Assembly (NCBI GenBank): GCA_024220505.1
Contig: JAKZZE010000024.1
Coordinates: 496,001 to 560,000 of the forward strand
Direction: 5' to 3'
Length of the DNA: 64,000 bases
Source of the DNA: Rhizopus arrhizus
Taxonomy: Eukaryota > Mucoromycota > Mucoromycetes > Mucorales > Rhizopodaceae
Below the pieces are notes generated by a model that did not search any database, had not been told where the DNA came from, and was given only the letters and a program-made list of their open reading frames with translations. The position numbers and the translations under genes are program-made. Shown in pieces: positions 46,931 to 58,656 of this stretch. The stretch's first letter is position 1, and each line of letters starts with the position of its first letter.

Positions 46931-48187
46931 CTATAAGCCGTATAAATAAGTTGCGTATATAACCAATGCAGCGCCCAGTATAAAAGCTCCAGAGAAAGTA
47001 AAATTGAATAGCCAAGCACTGACGATACTTGATAGGATAATACTGATACTTGTAGCAAAGCCTTTCAAAATGTTGTCTGCATACTTCACAACCAAGGCAA
47101 CGATTAATCCACCTATGGCTTGGATGGCAATGACAATCCAAGTCAATGCTGTGTAATTAGTAAAGAATCCCTTTTCAACAACTGTAACGCCATCTTGAAG
47201 CATCACGACAAAGATCAATCCCAATACAACAGAGAAAAATGACATTTGAATATTTCTTATCCAAATTTGATTCTTGGAAGCCATTTCTTCATCCTCATCT
47301 TCTTCCTCTTGGTGCCGTCCTGCTCTTTTGCTCTCTTTATCATCTTCAGTTGGCAAAAGTTGTTGTTTCGTAGCAGGTGCCTTGAGTATTTTTTCAAAAT
47401 ATACGCCAGCTAATCCAGACAATAAGCATGCTGCCAAGACAGCCATGATGCCTTGTAAATTTGTTTGATTTCCTTCCTCTATTTTAGCAGATGTATCTGA
47501 CAGAACACTGCTGTTGCCCGTAATGTAAGATATAAAGGTTGATGAGGCGCCTTTTGGCAAATTAACAAGAGCAATACCGACTGTTAAAAGAGCTAAAGCA
47601 GCCCATTTTAGTTTTGAAAGATTTCGCTTGAGAATGATAACACTGAAAAATGCAGTGGTCAAAATCTTTAATTGATAGGTTACTTGAAAGGTTGCTGCAT
47701 CCAAGTTTGAAGCAGCCACGTATTGAAGATTGTTCTAATAAAAAGATGTCTTGTTTTAACTACATATGTACTAGTCTCCTTGTAACTAATAGATCACCTG
47801 AATAAGATAGAGCCCAGCTGGAAATGCAAGCTTCACCGATTGCCTCCATTTCAATACTAATTCTCGATTTAATAAAGATAATAGTGTTTGGAATGATCTC
47901 TTTTTTGCGTCAAGGTTTGAATAGAGTAACAAAAGACATGTAACCGTTTTAAGAACCTCACTCATCACTACGGCTGTTGATGCCAAGTATAATTTATCTT
48001 CGGAAACATTGGCTCTAGTATAACGCATCACTAAGATGAGTGCACTATTTTGGACAATTAGAATAACAAGTGAAAGGTATTTGATTGGTATTCCACCAAG
48101 TATGTTTTGCAATGCTAATTTAAAGTTTTTAGATCATTTTCAGTACAATCTTTCCCTTATTATCCTTTTTTTTTTTTTTTTACTCAT
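46931..48187 (-). CDS. UDP-sugar transporter, SLC35A family (UDP-galactose/UDP-GlcNAc type)
   Basis: A Golgi multi-span membrane protein exchanging UDP-sugar for UMP to feed glycosylation. Three exons (48187-48184, 48114-47798, 47734-46931) close in frame to 374 residues; the first coding exon holds only ATGA, a useful way to explain why the long frame has no ATG of its own. Conserved text: KYLSLVILIVQNSALILVMR, STAVVMSEVLKTVTCLLLL, NNLQYVAASNLDAATFQVTY, QLKILTTAFFSVIILKRNLS, LAGVYFEKILKA and KYADNILKGFATSISIILSS. About ten hydrophobic segments can be seen. A cytosolic acidic loop (RHQEEEDEDEEM) lies in the middle. SLC35A2/A3 and S. pombe Gms1 share this pattern. The exact sugar cannot be read from sequence alone. 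Confidence 0.9.
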
Positions 48188-48440
48188 TTTAATAAAGAAA
48201 GTACTGATAATAAAAATAAAAGTTTATGAGAAACAAAAGGATTTAAATTCTGTAGCAGTAACAAAAAATCAAAAACTTTTATGGTGGTACATTTCAGCAC
48301 GACCTCGAGGATTTATGTTTTTTATTCGACCATAAAATAGATCAAATTGTATTTTGATGCTATTAATTAAAGACAGATATAAAGGGCTATACATTTATTG
48401 ATAATAAAGAATGCCTTTTTTCTATTGAAATCATGTTAAT

Positions 48441-50168
48441 TTAAAAAACGGCAGAAACATCCTGTGGTCGAACAAAGATCCCTTTGTTGGTTGACGTTAC
48501 AAAATATCTGTAGCCATTTACACTTCCATCATTTTCACCTACTAAAGGATATAACTTAGCTCAAGCACTAGATTAAAACCACCCGCCTTACCATTTTTAT
48601 CTAATTCAACCCCAATCCACACTCCTTCCGCAAAATGAACACGGCCAATGAAGGCAACAGTTCCAAAGATTGCAATCGGCCTCTTGGTCAGCTTCACTCT
48701 TTTGCTAACGATAATGATACGTGTGTTTTCTTTTTGCAGCAGCTTCTTGAGCTTGTTATTGCTTGAAATGTTTGAAGACGCAATCAGTTTTATTTGACAT
48801 GCATCATTTTTCTTTGAGGCGGGATTCAGCAGAGTTGTGCATTGTCGCATTGAGCAAAAAGGAGTGTTCTTTCTGATGTATTTCTTTAGGATTAAAACTG
48901 CTTGATTTTGACAGGATTCCTTGTGTTTTCTTTCAAGGTTTGAATTACCAACAAGATGCTTGGAACATACACCAAGGTCTAGATTAAATACAAATTGAGC
49001 ACACGGGGCCGTATACAACCATATCATCTTATTTACCTCGAGCAAGCATTTTTATTACATGCCTTTCCAACTTTTCCAATCCTTGCTGCTGCCTGATCTC
49101 ATCAATCTGTTGGCTTACGTAAAACAAGATAGTTTCTTTGGCAGCAATGAGTATATTTCTTGCTTGATTATTTAAAGCCATCGAATTTCGACTCATAAGA
49201 TGACAAACAATGCCTTGGTAGATTAGGCCTGCGTTAGACTGGTTCATTTGGTTCTCGAGTAAGTCTGTCAACAGATATTCCAAAAAATCAATTGAATAGA
49301 TAACACCATCAATACATGACAAAAGTGCAGGATACTGGCAACAATAAAAGTCAAAATGGTTAGCAATCAGCCAAATGGCATGTGCTTGGAGTGACTGTAT
49401 GATTTCTCGAATCTGTTTGCTCCAAATCAAGAGTGGATCATTGAGCTTGAGGCTATTAGTGGCTAAATAACAAGCATGATGAACTTCTATTGTATTCGTC
49501 TTGTTGATGTTTGCAAGCATTTTTTCTGTAAAGTGTCGTTGACATTCATCTTGCTCTTGTTCTACCAAATACATGGCCATCTGACGACTAGGCCAAAAGG
49601 TACTTAAAGATTTATCTGGATCATTTGTCAATACATTAATGACTTTTTGTGTTACTGATGCTATCCTTTCATCGCCAACACGCGCTGTGCAGAATGTCAG
49701 CAACTCAGGCATGTGAGTTGTGCACTTGTTACAATAACAGCCAAATCCGTGTGAATTCTTCTCGATTAACTGAATAAGGAGATCACATAGCTTATTTATC
49801 TTCAGATAATCTGCAGCTGAGTACATGTCACACAAGTCTCTGACATCTTTGTTGCTGATTTCATTTGTCTCTATGTATTGAATAATACCGTTCATCGCAT
49901 TGATCTTTATGACGCTGGATGATAATCGGACAGTGATTGCTTGTGATTCAATAAAATTTTCTCCAAGTAAAGTCGAAAAATAATTTGACTGATTGACAAG
50001 GAGATGTTTATGACAAACCCACTGTTTCTCCAAGACATCTTCTTGATGAGTAGAATAAGTAGAAATATCTGTGCTATTGACATGGTTTCCTTTTTTGCAT
50101 TTGTTTAATTTGGATTTTATGAGGATAATGACAGTAGGACAACTGTCGTTCTTGCAAACCTTCTCCAT
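48441..50168 (-). CDS. BTB/POZ protein with C-terminal CAP-Gly domain
   Basis: Three coding exons: 50168 to about 49034, about 48983-48583, and about 48545-48441. The N-terminal part is a BTB fold: CPTVIILIKSKLNKCKK, WVCHKHLLVNQSNYFSTLLG, EISNKDVRDLCDMYSAADYL and KINKLCDLLIQLIEKN. A long helical middle follows (FWPSRQMAMYLVEQEQDE, IDFLEYLLTDLLENQ), then a basic linker. The C-terminus is CAP-Gly: RPIAIFGTVAFIGRVHFAEG, VWIGVELDKN, then after an intron GENDGSVNGYRYFVTSTNKG and IFVRPQDVSAVF. The usual GKNDGS is GENDGS here. CAP-Gly binds tubulin or EB1 tails, BTB often recruits cullin 3 or self-associates. A link from microtubules to ubiquitin ligase is possible but is inference. The start at 50168 is the first in-frame ATG, about 30 nt after a TATA box. 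Confidence 0.78.
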
Positions 50169-52321
50169 TACTTGTTGATGTGTGAAAGAAAAGGGTATTT
50201 TATAAAAATAGGCAATGCGTGCAATGAACAGAATCTTTTGTTCCCATACAAATAAAGTCAACCCCTGAATCGTACTGTTTGATGTCGTACACAATTCATT
50301 TTATGTTTGTCATTTGTTTATACATGTTTGTCTAAACTATTCTCAAGTTTTCTTCTCAGCATTTCTAATTACCTAAATTGTTTTGAATTATAAAAGATAG
50401 AGAACACAACACTGAACGTTTCAAAAGAAAATCGTTTTTCTAGTAAAAAATAAAGATAAGATGGACTCTAAAGATTCCACAAGCTCTTTTTAAGTAATCA
50501 AATGCACAATAATCCATATGAACTTTTCACGTCTTGACAAGCTGTAAGTTTCACGTACTCATTCTATTCATACATGATGACTTTTTTAATATATCAACGA
50601 GGTCCTTGAACTACTATGTGCCTTTTTTTTTTTTGCAAGAGAAAAAGTTAGACAGAAAATGTGATTTTTAATCCGAATATTCTATATATTTAATTGAATG
50701 AGTATTGTACAATTCATTTTTCATAAGATAAAATTTGATGTCGTAATTGATTCAGGAGCTGTTTCACTATATCCATTGACAACGTGAGCATTATAGATGG
50801 CTGTGCATTGTTCTGTTTCACAAAAAACTTGTTTTTGGAAACATGAATTCAATCTTCTTCTCAGGTACAACACAAGCCTTTGTTTAAATTCTGCAAGATA
50901 TGTGTTTAAAGTTCATTAAATGAAAATATCTTATTTTTATTGTTATTCAAGTCAATAGTGATCAATACAATTCATTAAGTGTACACTGTAAATTGACATG
51001 TAAAATAAGACTTTATGATTAGGCAAAATAAGCAAAAGGACCGAATGCATCAACCATAATTAGCCAAAGACGATCACGATCACATCTCATCCTTTTTCTG
51101 CATTTATAATACATCTAGCTTATATGCCGACACCACGTTATATATTTAGGTAAACCACTGAGATAAACAGCTTCCTTGGGCACTGCAATCTCCCTCTGAC
51201 AAAAGTTCTTGTATCTAATATCCAAAGAAATATAAGAAAACGGAATCAAATTTACAACACACGATACAGTGCTTATTATAAACTATATTTTGTTTACTCT
51301 TAAAATTTATCACTCATACTCGCACTATATGATATCATGTTGCAAGTAAAGACAAGTTGATTTAAATACATGTAAAAAAAGAAAAGTATTAATTTATTTG
51401 TGAAAGATAAACTGAGACAAAGAGATAATCATGAATTGAATGACATGCTTTTATTAATTCTTCAAATCCTAAAGATATCGATCTCCAAAAGCATTCTAAA
51501 ATAAAAGCTTACTTTTCCATCCTGTCGTACTATCTGGAATATTGAATTACAATAAGTTACTCTTCAGGATACCAATAGCTTGACCACATGCTAATCTGAA
51601 TTATACCTAAAATATATTTATTTCTATTTAGTATATGATTTTAGATGAAAAATAACAAAAAAAAAAAAAATGGGGGATTTCCTAGTCAATATTAACCTTT
51701 AAGTGTTCCAATATTGTTTTCTATATCAGATAAAAAGAGAGATACATACCATATCCTTCAAGCATAATAATAATAAAAGCTAAATCATTCATTACAGTGT
51801 ATCATTTCATATTGAATCGTATATAATAATCCATAGAAAAAAATTTTTTTTCTTGCATAGATAATATAACGTGTATAACGAATATAGGAAATAGAGTCTA
51901 TAATAACATCAAGTTGATAGCCAACATTTTCTTCAGTCATCTCTTCTCATTTGTATCACACAACTCTAGTTTCACCAATCTTATGTAGCCATGTTTCGAC
52001 ATGCTAAAAATGGTTGAATATTCCCAAACAAGACCTCTTGCTCTTTTTCTCTATTTCTCTAATTCGATTTTATATGCCTAATAATATAAAATACTCTATG
52101 AATTTAAATCCTTATTCATCTTGCTGTGTATGCAAGCAGCTTTTGTCTCTCTTTTACTTTTATTTTAATAAGGGTTCATGATTGGTAATACCCAGAGTAT
52201 CTTAGCCAATCGTATACCGTCTACAAGATCGCATGTACGTGACAGTAATTTTGATATAAAAATCAGCTTTATTTTCCCTTTTTTTTTTTTTTCTCTTGCA
52301 ATAAAAAAGAAAGCATAGAAA
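50169..52321. other. Long divergent intergenic region, no gene seen
   Basis: About 2.1 kb between the divergent BTB/CAP-Gly and 2H-protein genes. Very AT-rich; no open frame with family resemblance, no obvious repeats. A T-rich tract at 52278-52292 directly precedes the 2H gene. Confidence 0.5.
50197..50206 (-). promoter_or_regulatory. TATA box of the BTB/CAP-Gly gene
   Basis: Minus strand reads TTTTTATAAAATACCC about 30-35 nt before ATG 50168, with a pyrimidine-rich leader after it. It argues for a very short leader and for the ATG at 50168. Confidence 0.45.
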
Positions 52322-53196
52322 ATGTTGAAAGGCTTTGCTTTATTAATAACCGCATTCTGTGGTTTAGTACATGCGGTCTCTCAGCAGGTTCATTATAAAA
52401 CACCTCTAGGAGTTGATTATCAAGGTTATAATATTATCAATTGATTTTGCATAAAAAATTAACTCCTCTTTTTTAGGATCTCCTCTTTCTGTTTCTCGTA
52501 AAATATTATCCACCAAGAAAGTACCATTTGTAGAGCATTCAGCTGGTTTGTGCGCCAACTATTTATAAAAGAAAAAAACAAATGTTGATTTTTTTTTCTT
52601 TTTGAAAGGCGATTCATCATGGTTAGGAATGGCTATTGATTATCAATACATCAAACCTATTTTTAATGAACTGAACTCAACTCAAGTTCCACTTATTAGT
52701 AGAGGTAGCAATAATAATTTAATATCAATACCTGTACTCATACTTCTTTTTCTTAAAAAGGGGAATCCCATATCACGGTTATTTCTCCTCCAGAATTCGT
52801 AGTTCTTTCAACTGCTAATGTTACTATTGACGAAATTAACAAGATTGCCATCAAACATTCAATTCAATCAAGTAAGATAAAGATCGTCTGTCTTGGAAAG
52901 GAAGATGTGGTATTGAAGGATGAGAGATATGTTGTATACCAAATTATTGTTAAATCCTCTGATCTTGTCAAGATTCGTCAAGAAATATTCAAATTATATG
53001 TCAAAAATGGTGGAAACACAGCCCTTTTCGATCCTAATGTAACACATCAATAGATAATTTATGTTTTCTCATATTTTTTGTATAGTCATTTTGGCCACAT
53101 ATCACTGTAGGATTCACTAAAGCGGATGTATTCCTTGAACAAGGAGTTTATAAAGGAGCTAATGTTTGTTACAGACCAATCAAATTAATAAAATAA
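52322..53196 (+). CDS. Secreted 2H-phosphoesterase-like protein (Swiss Army Knife RNA-repair-like)
   Basis: Five exons close in frame to 218 residues: 52322-52424, 52477-52545, 52609-52704, 52761-53038 and 53086-53196. It starts with a signal peptide (MLKGFALLITAFCGLVHAVS). Two H-x-T motifs give the 2H signature: GESHITVISPPEF (His93, Thr95) and FWPHITVGFTKADVF (His187, Thr189), 94 residues apart. Other conserved-looking blocks are SSWLGMAIDYQYIKPIFNEL and KIVCLGKEDVVLKDERYVVY. Members of the 2H fold cleave 2',3'-cyclic phosphates or related bonds with the two histidines. A secreted fungal form has no well-defined substrate; extracellular RNA or cyclic nucleotide products are possible. The name Swiss Army Knife RNA repair-like is how I recall such fungal proteins being labelled. 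Confidence 0.78.
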
Positions 53197-53251
53197 ATCC
53201 TCTTTTCTCACATACGTGTTTAAAATGTACTTTTTGTTTATTAAAAAAAAA

Positions 53252-53698
53252 CTACAATTTGGATTTGTCACCGGAAAGTTCTTTGAAAACAGTATCAAGC
53301 TTAGTAGCCAACATCATTTGACCTTTAATCTTGAGTTTACCAGACATGAAAGCTTTTTGACCTATAATGTTTCTTAATATTTTTTTTTTCTCCATTAATA
53401 ATCATCCTCACTTACCGTTGAGTTTACCAGAAGCCAACTGAACGAAATCAGCATCTTTAATAGAAATGATAGCATCTGCCTTTGTAGAACCTTTTCCTTT
53501 AGTAACAGTACCGTTTTTTTTCAAATCAACGGTAAAAATTTCTTCTTTTCCTTCACTATTCTTTATAACAAATTCAAAGATACCATTCACTTTCTTCATT
53601 AACTTTGCCTTTTCATCATCAGGAAGAGATTTCAAAGAAGAATCAAGAGTAGCAAACACTTCAGAACTTGCGAAACCAGGGGTTTTGATATCTGACAT
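53252..53698 (-). CDS. Sterol carrier protein 2 domain protein, peroxisomal
   Basis: A stand-alone SCP2 lipid-binding domain. Two exons (53698-53416, 53361-53252) close in frame to 130 residues. Typical text: FATLDSSLKSLPDDEKAKLM, NGIFEFVIKNSEGKEEIFTV, DLKKNGTVTKGKG, ADAIISIKDADFVQLASGKL and QKAFMSGKLKIKGQMMLATK. The C-terminus is GDKSKL, where SKL is the canonical peroxisomal targeting signal 1. Fungal peroxisomal SCP2 proteins bind fatty acyl-CoA and support beta-oxidation. It converges on the 2H gene, with the stop codons 55 bp apart. Confidence 0.95.
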
Positions 53699-53906
53699 AT
53701 TTCTGTAAAAGAGAGAGAGAAAAAGATAAAGGAAAAAAAAAAAAAAAAAAAAGACTCGTATTTATTTATTTATTATTCACATGCATGCCATTGGGAGTTT
53801 CTGTATGTAACACGCCTGGATTAAATTATTTTCATATGAATATTAGTTGTTTTTATTTTTATTTTTTTGCGGGGTAATGTAAGGAGAAGAATAAAAAAAA
53901 ATGAAT

Positions 53907-54576
53907 TTATACACGAGAAGCAACCCAGATAGCAGTTTTACAACCTTGCATGATGACATTCTTCAAGACAGAATGCATAGGTGCTAATTGAGCATCATGA
54001 GCTATAGCAATATCATGATGTTCAAGTTCTTCATCTCTAAATTGAGCTACAGTCTATACTGACGTCAGCATAGATTTTTTATTAATCATCTCCTTTTACC
54101 TTACTAAGATCCACTAATTGTTGATTTGGTTCTTTCAACTTGACCAGTTCTCGTAACTGATCATCATAATGTCCGCCAATCACTGTTTCCACAGCCTCTG
54201 TACAAGCCATCGCTGCCTCCTTTCCTAGCATGGCCGTACCGTACCCGACAGCATACCCAGCAACCTCCCAAAGAGGCCTCAGTAAACTCGGTCTCACTCT
54301 ATGCTCTCCTACAAGTTGATTGAATCGTTCCAAATGTACTTTTTCTTGATCCCACATTTCTTGTAAAATGGGTTTCAAGTTTTTGTCTTTGCCCAAGACG
54401 GCAATTTGACCTTTGTAAATGTAGTATGCACCCACCTCACCTGCTTGGTCAACGCGAATCATAGGTGTTATCAGTTCCTTTTCTTCTTTGCTTAGCGTTC
54501 TTTCCTTTACGGCTGTTGTGAGTAAGCGTCTTGTGGTGGTTATTGACTTTGGAACGACTTGTGAAATGCGAAGCAT
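53907..54576 (-). CDS. COQ7: 5-demethoxyubiquinone hydroxylase COQ7/CAT5
   Basis: Di-iron monooxygenase of the mitochondrial inner membrane that adds the penultimate hydroxyl in coenzyme Q synthesis. Two exons (54576-54100, 54053-53907) close in frame to 207 residues. Iron ligands lie in RVDQAGEVGAYYIYKGQ, EMWDQEKVHLERFNQL, ACTEAVETVIGGHYDDQ and FRDEELEHHDIAIAHDAQ, the duplicated E...ExxH pattern of the family. The first 30 residues (LRISQVVPKSITTTRRLLTT) are basic and hydroxylated, consistent with a mitochondrial presequence. The WEVAGYAVGYGTAMLGKEAA stretch is the membrane-associated helix. Confidence 0.96.
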
Positions 54577-54899
54577 GATTGCTGTTTAAAACCAAAAAAA
54601 AAAAAAAAAAGTGCTCAGGGTTAGAGAGGGATGGTGGTCGGTATTTGAAAATAAGAAAAAACTCGATCCACCTTTTGTCATGTAGAGAGAATGAGTGTAA
54701 CTAAAACATTGTTTTCCGAGCTAGGTTGTATTCAAAGAAAAGAAAAGGAGAATATGAAGTGGTAATTATGCCAAAGCAAACCTTTTATTTTCTTCTTTAA
54801 ATGCTTTCAGTACGAAAAAAAAAAAGTGAGTTGCACACATATTAAAGTGTTTTCATCAAATTCAGACAAGGAAAGAGTCCTTTTTTCAGACAAAATAAA

Positions 54900-55135
54900 C
54901 TTTTTTTAGCTAACTCGATCATTCTGGTATTTCAATTATCATCTGCAGTTAGACGATCTTTCCTTATGCCGTCCTTGGCGTTTTGACCAGAACAATTCAA
55001 CAAGGTTTAAAAAGGAATGGGATAAGGCGGCAAGTATGTAGCTTTATAGCCACAACTATCAATTAAACTCTGAGCTTTGTGAACTTTATGAATTGCAGTG
55101 CTAGTCTTTGCCTTTGACCGACTTAGACCACCTTG
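54900..55135 (+). repeat. Left terminal inverted repeat
   Basis: Starts after a T tract at AGCTAACTCGATC. The inner half reads CAAGTATGTAGCTTTAT, then about 45 extra bases, then GCAGTGCTAGTCTTTGCC and ACCTTGGAATG. Confidence 0.75.
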
Positions 55136-55878
55136 GAATGTCTTAGACTAGCCTGTGTCATGTTTTGACATGTCAATAAGATACAGTTTTAGTATTCTGG
55201 ACTAAATCTTTACAAATGAGTTTGAATAAGGATAAACCCTGAAAATCAGTAACTATTCTGAATAATATGTTTCAGTTATGCCTAGACGGTTTATTACTAA
55301 CCTCAGTTTATAAATTATTTCCATACATGTCAAATCATAACGATCATAACTATATTTTGTCATCTAATCTCAGGACTTGTTCAAATTAATATAAATAGCC
55401 TAGAAATCTTTAAAAGCATTTTGGAATCATTGTTCGGTCTCGTTAATTCTTCTTTATTCTTATTTTTATACTTGAAACATTTCATCTTGAACTACTGTAA
55501 ACAGAGAACATCGATTGATCCATCAACGTAAAATCATTCCTATTCTATTAACCAAAATAAAGAAGCCCCTAATCGGATTATTAAATGCTTAATTTCTTTT
55601 ACCTATCTTATTACCTTGACTTTGTAAAACTGCCTCGATTTAAATTTTTCATTAGGCTTATTGACAGATTATATCGTTATAACTGTCGCGACGGTATGAC
55701 AAATGAAGTTCAAAATTGACTATATCCGAAAAGTAAATACTAATATAAAAAATTATACATCAAACTTAACTCTGCTACATCAAGAAGTACGACTTGGAAG
55801 CCTAAAAAAGTTCTTTAGGATCAAGAGAAGAAAGTAACACGAGATTTATGAGAAAGAGGCGGATCTTTTTTTTTAATA

Positions 55879-57290
55879 ATGCCTACTCTAGTAATATTAA
55901 ATTATACTTCTGTTATTTGTCACTGTGCCTTGTCCAATGCCCGCAATCTAAGACGCCATTTCCTAGTACAACACGGTCCTAGTCTTCCTAGTATTCCAAT
56001 AGGAAAGAGAAGGTGTGACGGTGACAAATTTATTTTTATAGTACATGTAAGGAACAGAGAGCATACCTCTGTCAAGAAACATTATGTTTGTCCTTTGTGT
56101 CTTGGATATTTTCCAGTTTTATCTAAACTTGAGGTCTATTTAAATAGCCATCATATCCTAGGAAAAAGGAAGCCCTCAGAGGTCAATCAAGAAAGCCATG
56201 TTAATGATGCCATTCTAGTACACACAAGCAAAGATGTATTTCCTTTTCCTCTATTGTCATCAAGACTTCCTTCCAATCGATCGAAAGTTTCCCACTGCCG
56301 TTTCTGACTTGTCATCATTTCTCATTACTGTAATCAAGCAAGGTAAACTGTGATTGTTAGCTTCCTTAAAGTCATGAAAAATGTATTTATGTTTATTATG
56401 GAAGCACTAGGACAAACTTGTGTGAAATTGTCTCGCTGATTATGGGAATATGAGTATCCATCAAACATAGATCCGCATGAGAGAGAGAGAGAGAGATAAT
56501 CCAAGCAATTCACTTTATATTGACCAATTTCGCGAACAAATACAGTAGACAAACTGGTAAGAAACGATAATCAAAAACACGAATAAGTTGGAAAATATTT
56601 TTAAGTTCAAGTATGAAAGAATCCACTCATTTAAAATGCGCATTCCGGGTAGATTGTGTTTTCCCTTTATTTCAAATGTTTGATGGTCAAACAGGATTAT
56701 TAAGTTATAAATGCTGCAAAGCTTTTCCCAAAAATGCGCTGAAATTAGTGCAGATATTAGTAAATTGTAAACCTGGAAATGCACAATATGTGGATGGTAT
56801 GGATGATGATATACACAACAAAGAGCGTTTAGTTATGGAATCGTCTGGTGGACTGTTCAAGAAAAGCATTCAGCACACAAGTGATGGCACATTGAAGCAA
56901 ATACAAAGTTTCACTGCCATTTTGAACTCTAATATAGCCCATAATATGGATGCAAGCTTTATCACTATGAAGAAATCATTGACTATTGGCATACAACTTG
57001 TAAAGCTACGATAACTTTAGCAACAATTTCTTTAAATGAAAACGGGAATGACCATGTTTACAAAGCGATATGAACTTGTGACATCCCAACTTGCTACCAA
57101 AATCGAACAAGATGGTTATGAGTATTTGATTTAATATCAAGTTTAGTGAGTAGTTTAAAGGAATAAAACGCCATAAAGTTGAAAGCTGAGCATGATGGAG
57201 TGATTGGAGTTTATGAAGATAGGACTGTTAGAGAAAAACTTGGTCCTTTAAAAGCTGATATCTGTGCATACGAAGGCTAGTGGTGTATTA
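55879..57290 (+). pseudogene. C2H2-finger gene inside the TIR element, decayed
   Basis: Opens at ATG 55879 with CHCALSNARNLRRHFLVQHG, a C2H2-like finger, then a second, KHYVCPLCLGYFPVLSKLEV, with Tyr-Leu-Asn-Ser-His-His. It stops at 56305. Further on, frames at 56613-57014 read NALKLVQILVNCKPG, SSGGLFKKSIQHTSDGTL and IAHNMDASFITMKKSLTIG, and after more stops YELVTSQLATKIEQDGYEY and EHDGVIGVYEDRTVREKLGP. From memory this type of protein occurs in many copies in Mucorales genomes without a known function; that is not verified here. Confidence 0.5.
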
Positions 57291-57749
57291 TCTCTGATAT
57301 CAAAAAGAAGAGACCAGAAACTATCTTTAGAACTCTTTTTATTCAAAATAAATAAAAAATTAGAATTTCAGTAATTAAAAGTTTTTATTTTCAAAGGTTA
57401 TTATGGGAAAGGTATTTATATGATGTTTTATTGTAACAATTCCTCACAGTATTACTTTCGACTTGGACATATAAGATTCTATGTCCAACTATTACTCTTA
57501 CATTGTTGTAGTATAATACTATAATAGACAGAACATGTCACATAGCATGAGAAAGGTAGATACTCAAATATCTAAAATTGTTTAAAAGCTATCATAATTA
57601 TCTCTTTTATATCCAATATTATATAATGTACCTAACATTTTTTATAAAATTATATTGCACTTGAAAGATGAAATTGTTTCTTTATATCCTTTTTTTTATA
57701 TTTATATTGAAATACAATATGTGATATCCATACTCAAATTAAACAATCC

Positions 57750-57930
57750 CAAGGCAGTTCAAGGCAGTCTAAGGCAAAGACTAACACTATCATTCATAAA
57801 GCTACATACTTGACGCCTTGTTGAATTGTTCTGGTCAAAACATCAAGGGCGGCATAAGGAAAGATCGTCTAACTGCAGATGATAATTGAAATATCAGAAT
57901 GATCGAGTTAGCTTTAAAAAAAAAAAAAAA
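57750..57930 (-). repeat. Right terminal inverted repeat
   Basis: Inverted copy of the left one, shorter because it lacks the 45-base insertion. Differences such as GTCCTTGGCG versus GCCCTTGATG show that the pair has diverged. Confidence 0.75.
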
Positions 57931-58656
57931 CTTTCTGTTAGCGACTGTGTAAATTGGATAGATACTTTGCTCTTGAGTCAATTTTGTGCAAAAGAAGCCA
58001 AGATCCGCAAAGTAAAAACATCCAACCTCACACAATAAAAATCACTATTAGACATGTAAAAAAATACTCACTAGAAAATGAAATTGTGCAAATTTAGAGG
58101 AAAACCATCAAAATTGAATGTTTCCGCTCTTTTATTGTTGTAATTTCCTTGTAGGCGGCATTAGAATAAAATCATATAAAAAATATTTCCGCTCCGTCCT
58201 CCCCCCCCCCCTTTTTTTAAAAAATCAAAGCAAAACGGTCAATTTCTTTTGTTTTACAAGTATGGTTACACTAAAGGATTGTCCGGCAAATAGAATTCAA
58301 TCTTTTTGATTCAACCTTTTTTTTTTTTTTTTTTTTTTCTTGTGTGATAACAAAGAAAAAATCTTGTTTAGTTTATATTAATTTCACAAGCAAGTTGTTA
58401 TAAAAGTAAATAAGCATGATGCTCTACAATAAGATTTGCGATTTATAAATTAAACTTTATTCTATTTTGTTCCAAATTTTGGCGTCACATCGCTCTTGAA
58501 AAAATATTTTTTTCTTTTCTGCTCCTTTTTTCCTTGCTTTTCTTTTTTTTTTTCCCTTTTTTTTTAATTCTTTTCTTTTTAAAGTTATATGCTTACTTGC
58601 GATCATTTACTTATAGAACGGATGACAAACAGATTATTGCAGCATCCAAACTAAAT
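57931..58656. other. Promoter region of the SAM/HMG gene, no gene seen
   Basis: Contains long T tracts (58319-58340 and 58515-58570), a C run at 58201-58210 and no open frame of interest. The T-rich stretch just before ATG 58657 is typical for promoters in this window. Confidence 0.5.

Larger units (their letters stand above)
54900..57930. mobile_element. 3-kb element bounded by long terminal inverted repeats
   Basis: Sequence at about 54900-55135 recurs inverted at about 57750-57930. The outer ~95 bp match closely (AGCTAACTCGATCATTCTG, TTTCAATTATCATCTGCAGT, GACCAGAACAATTCAACAAG), with a T tract at both outer ends. The inner part also matches but with an insertion in the left copy. Between them lies decayed coding sequence with a C2H2 finger (55879-57290). 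This looks like a DNA transposon; I could not assign a superfamily or find target-site duplications by eye. Confidence 0.7.
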
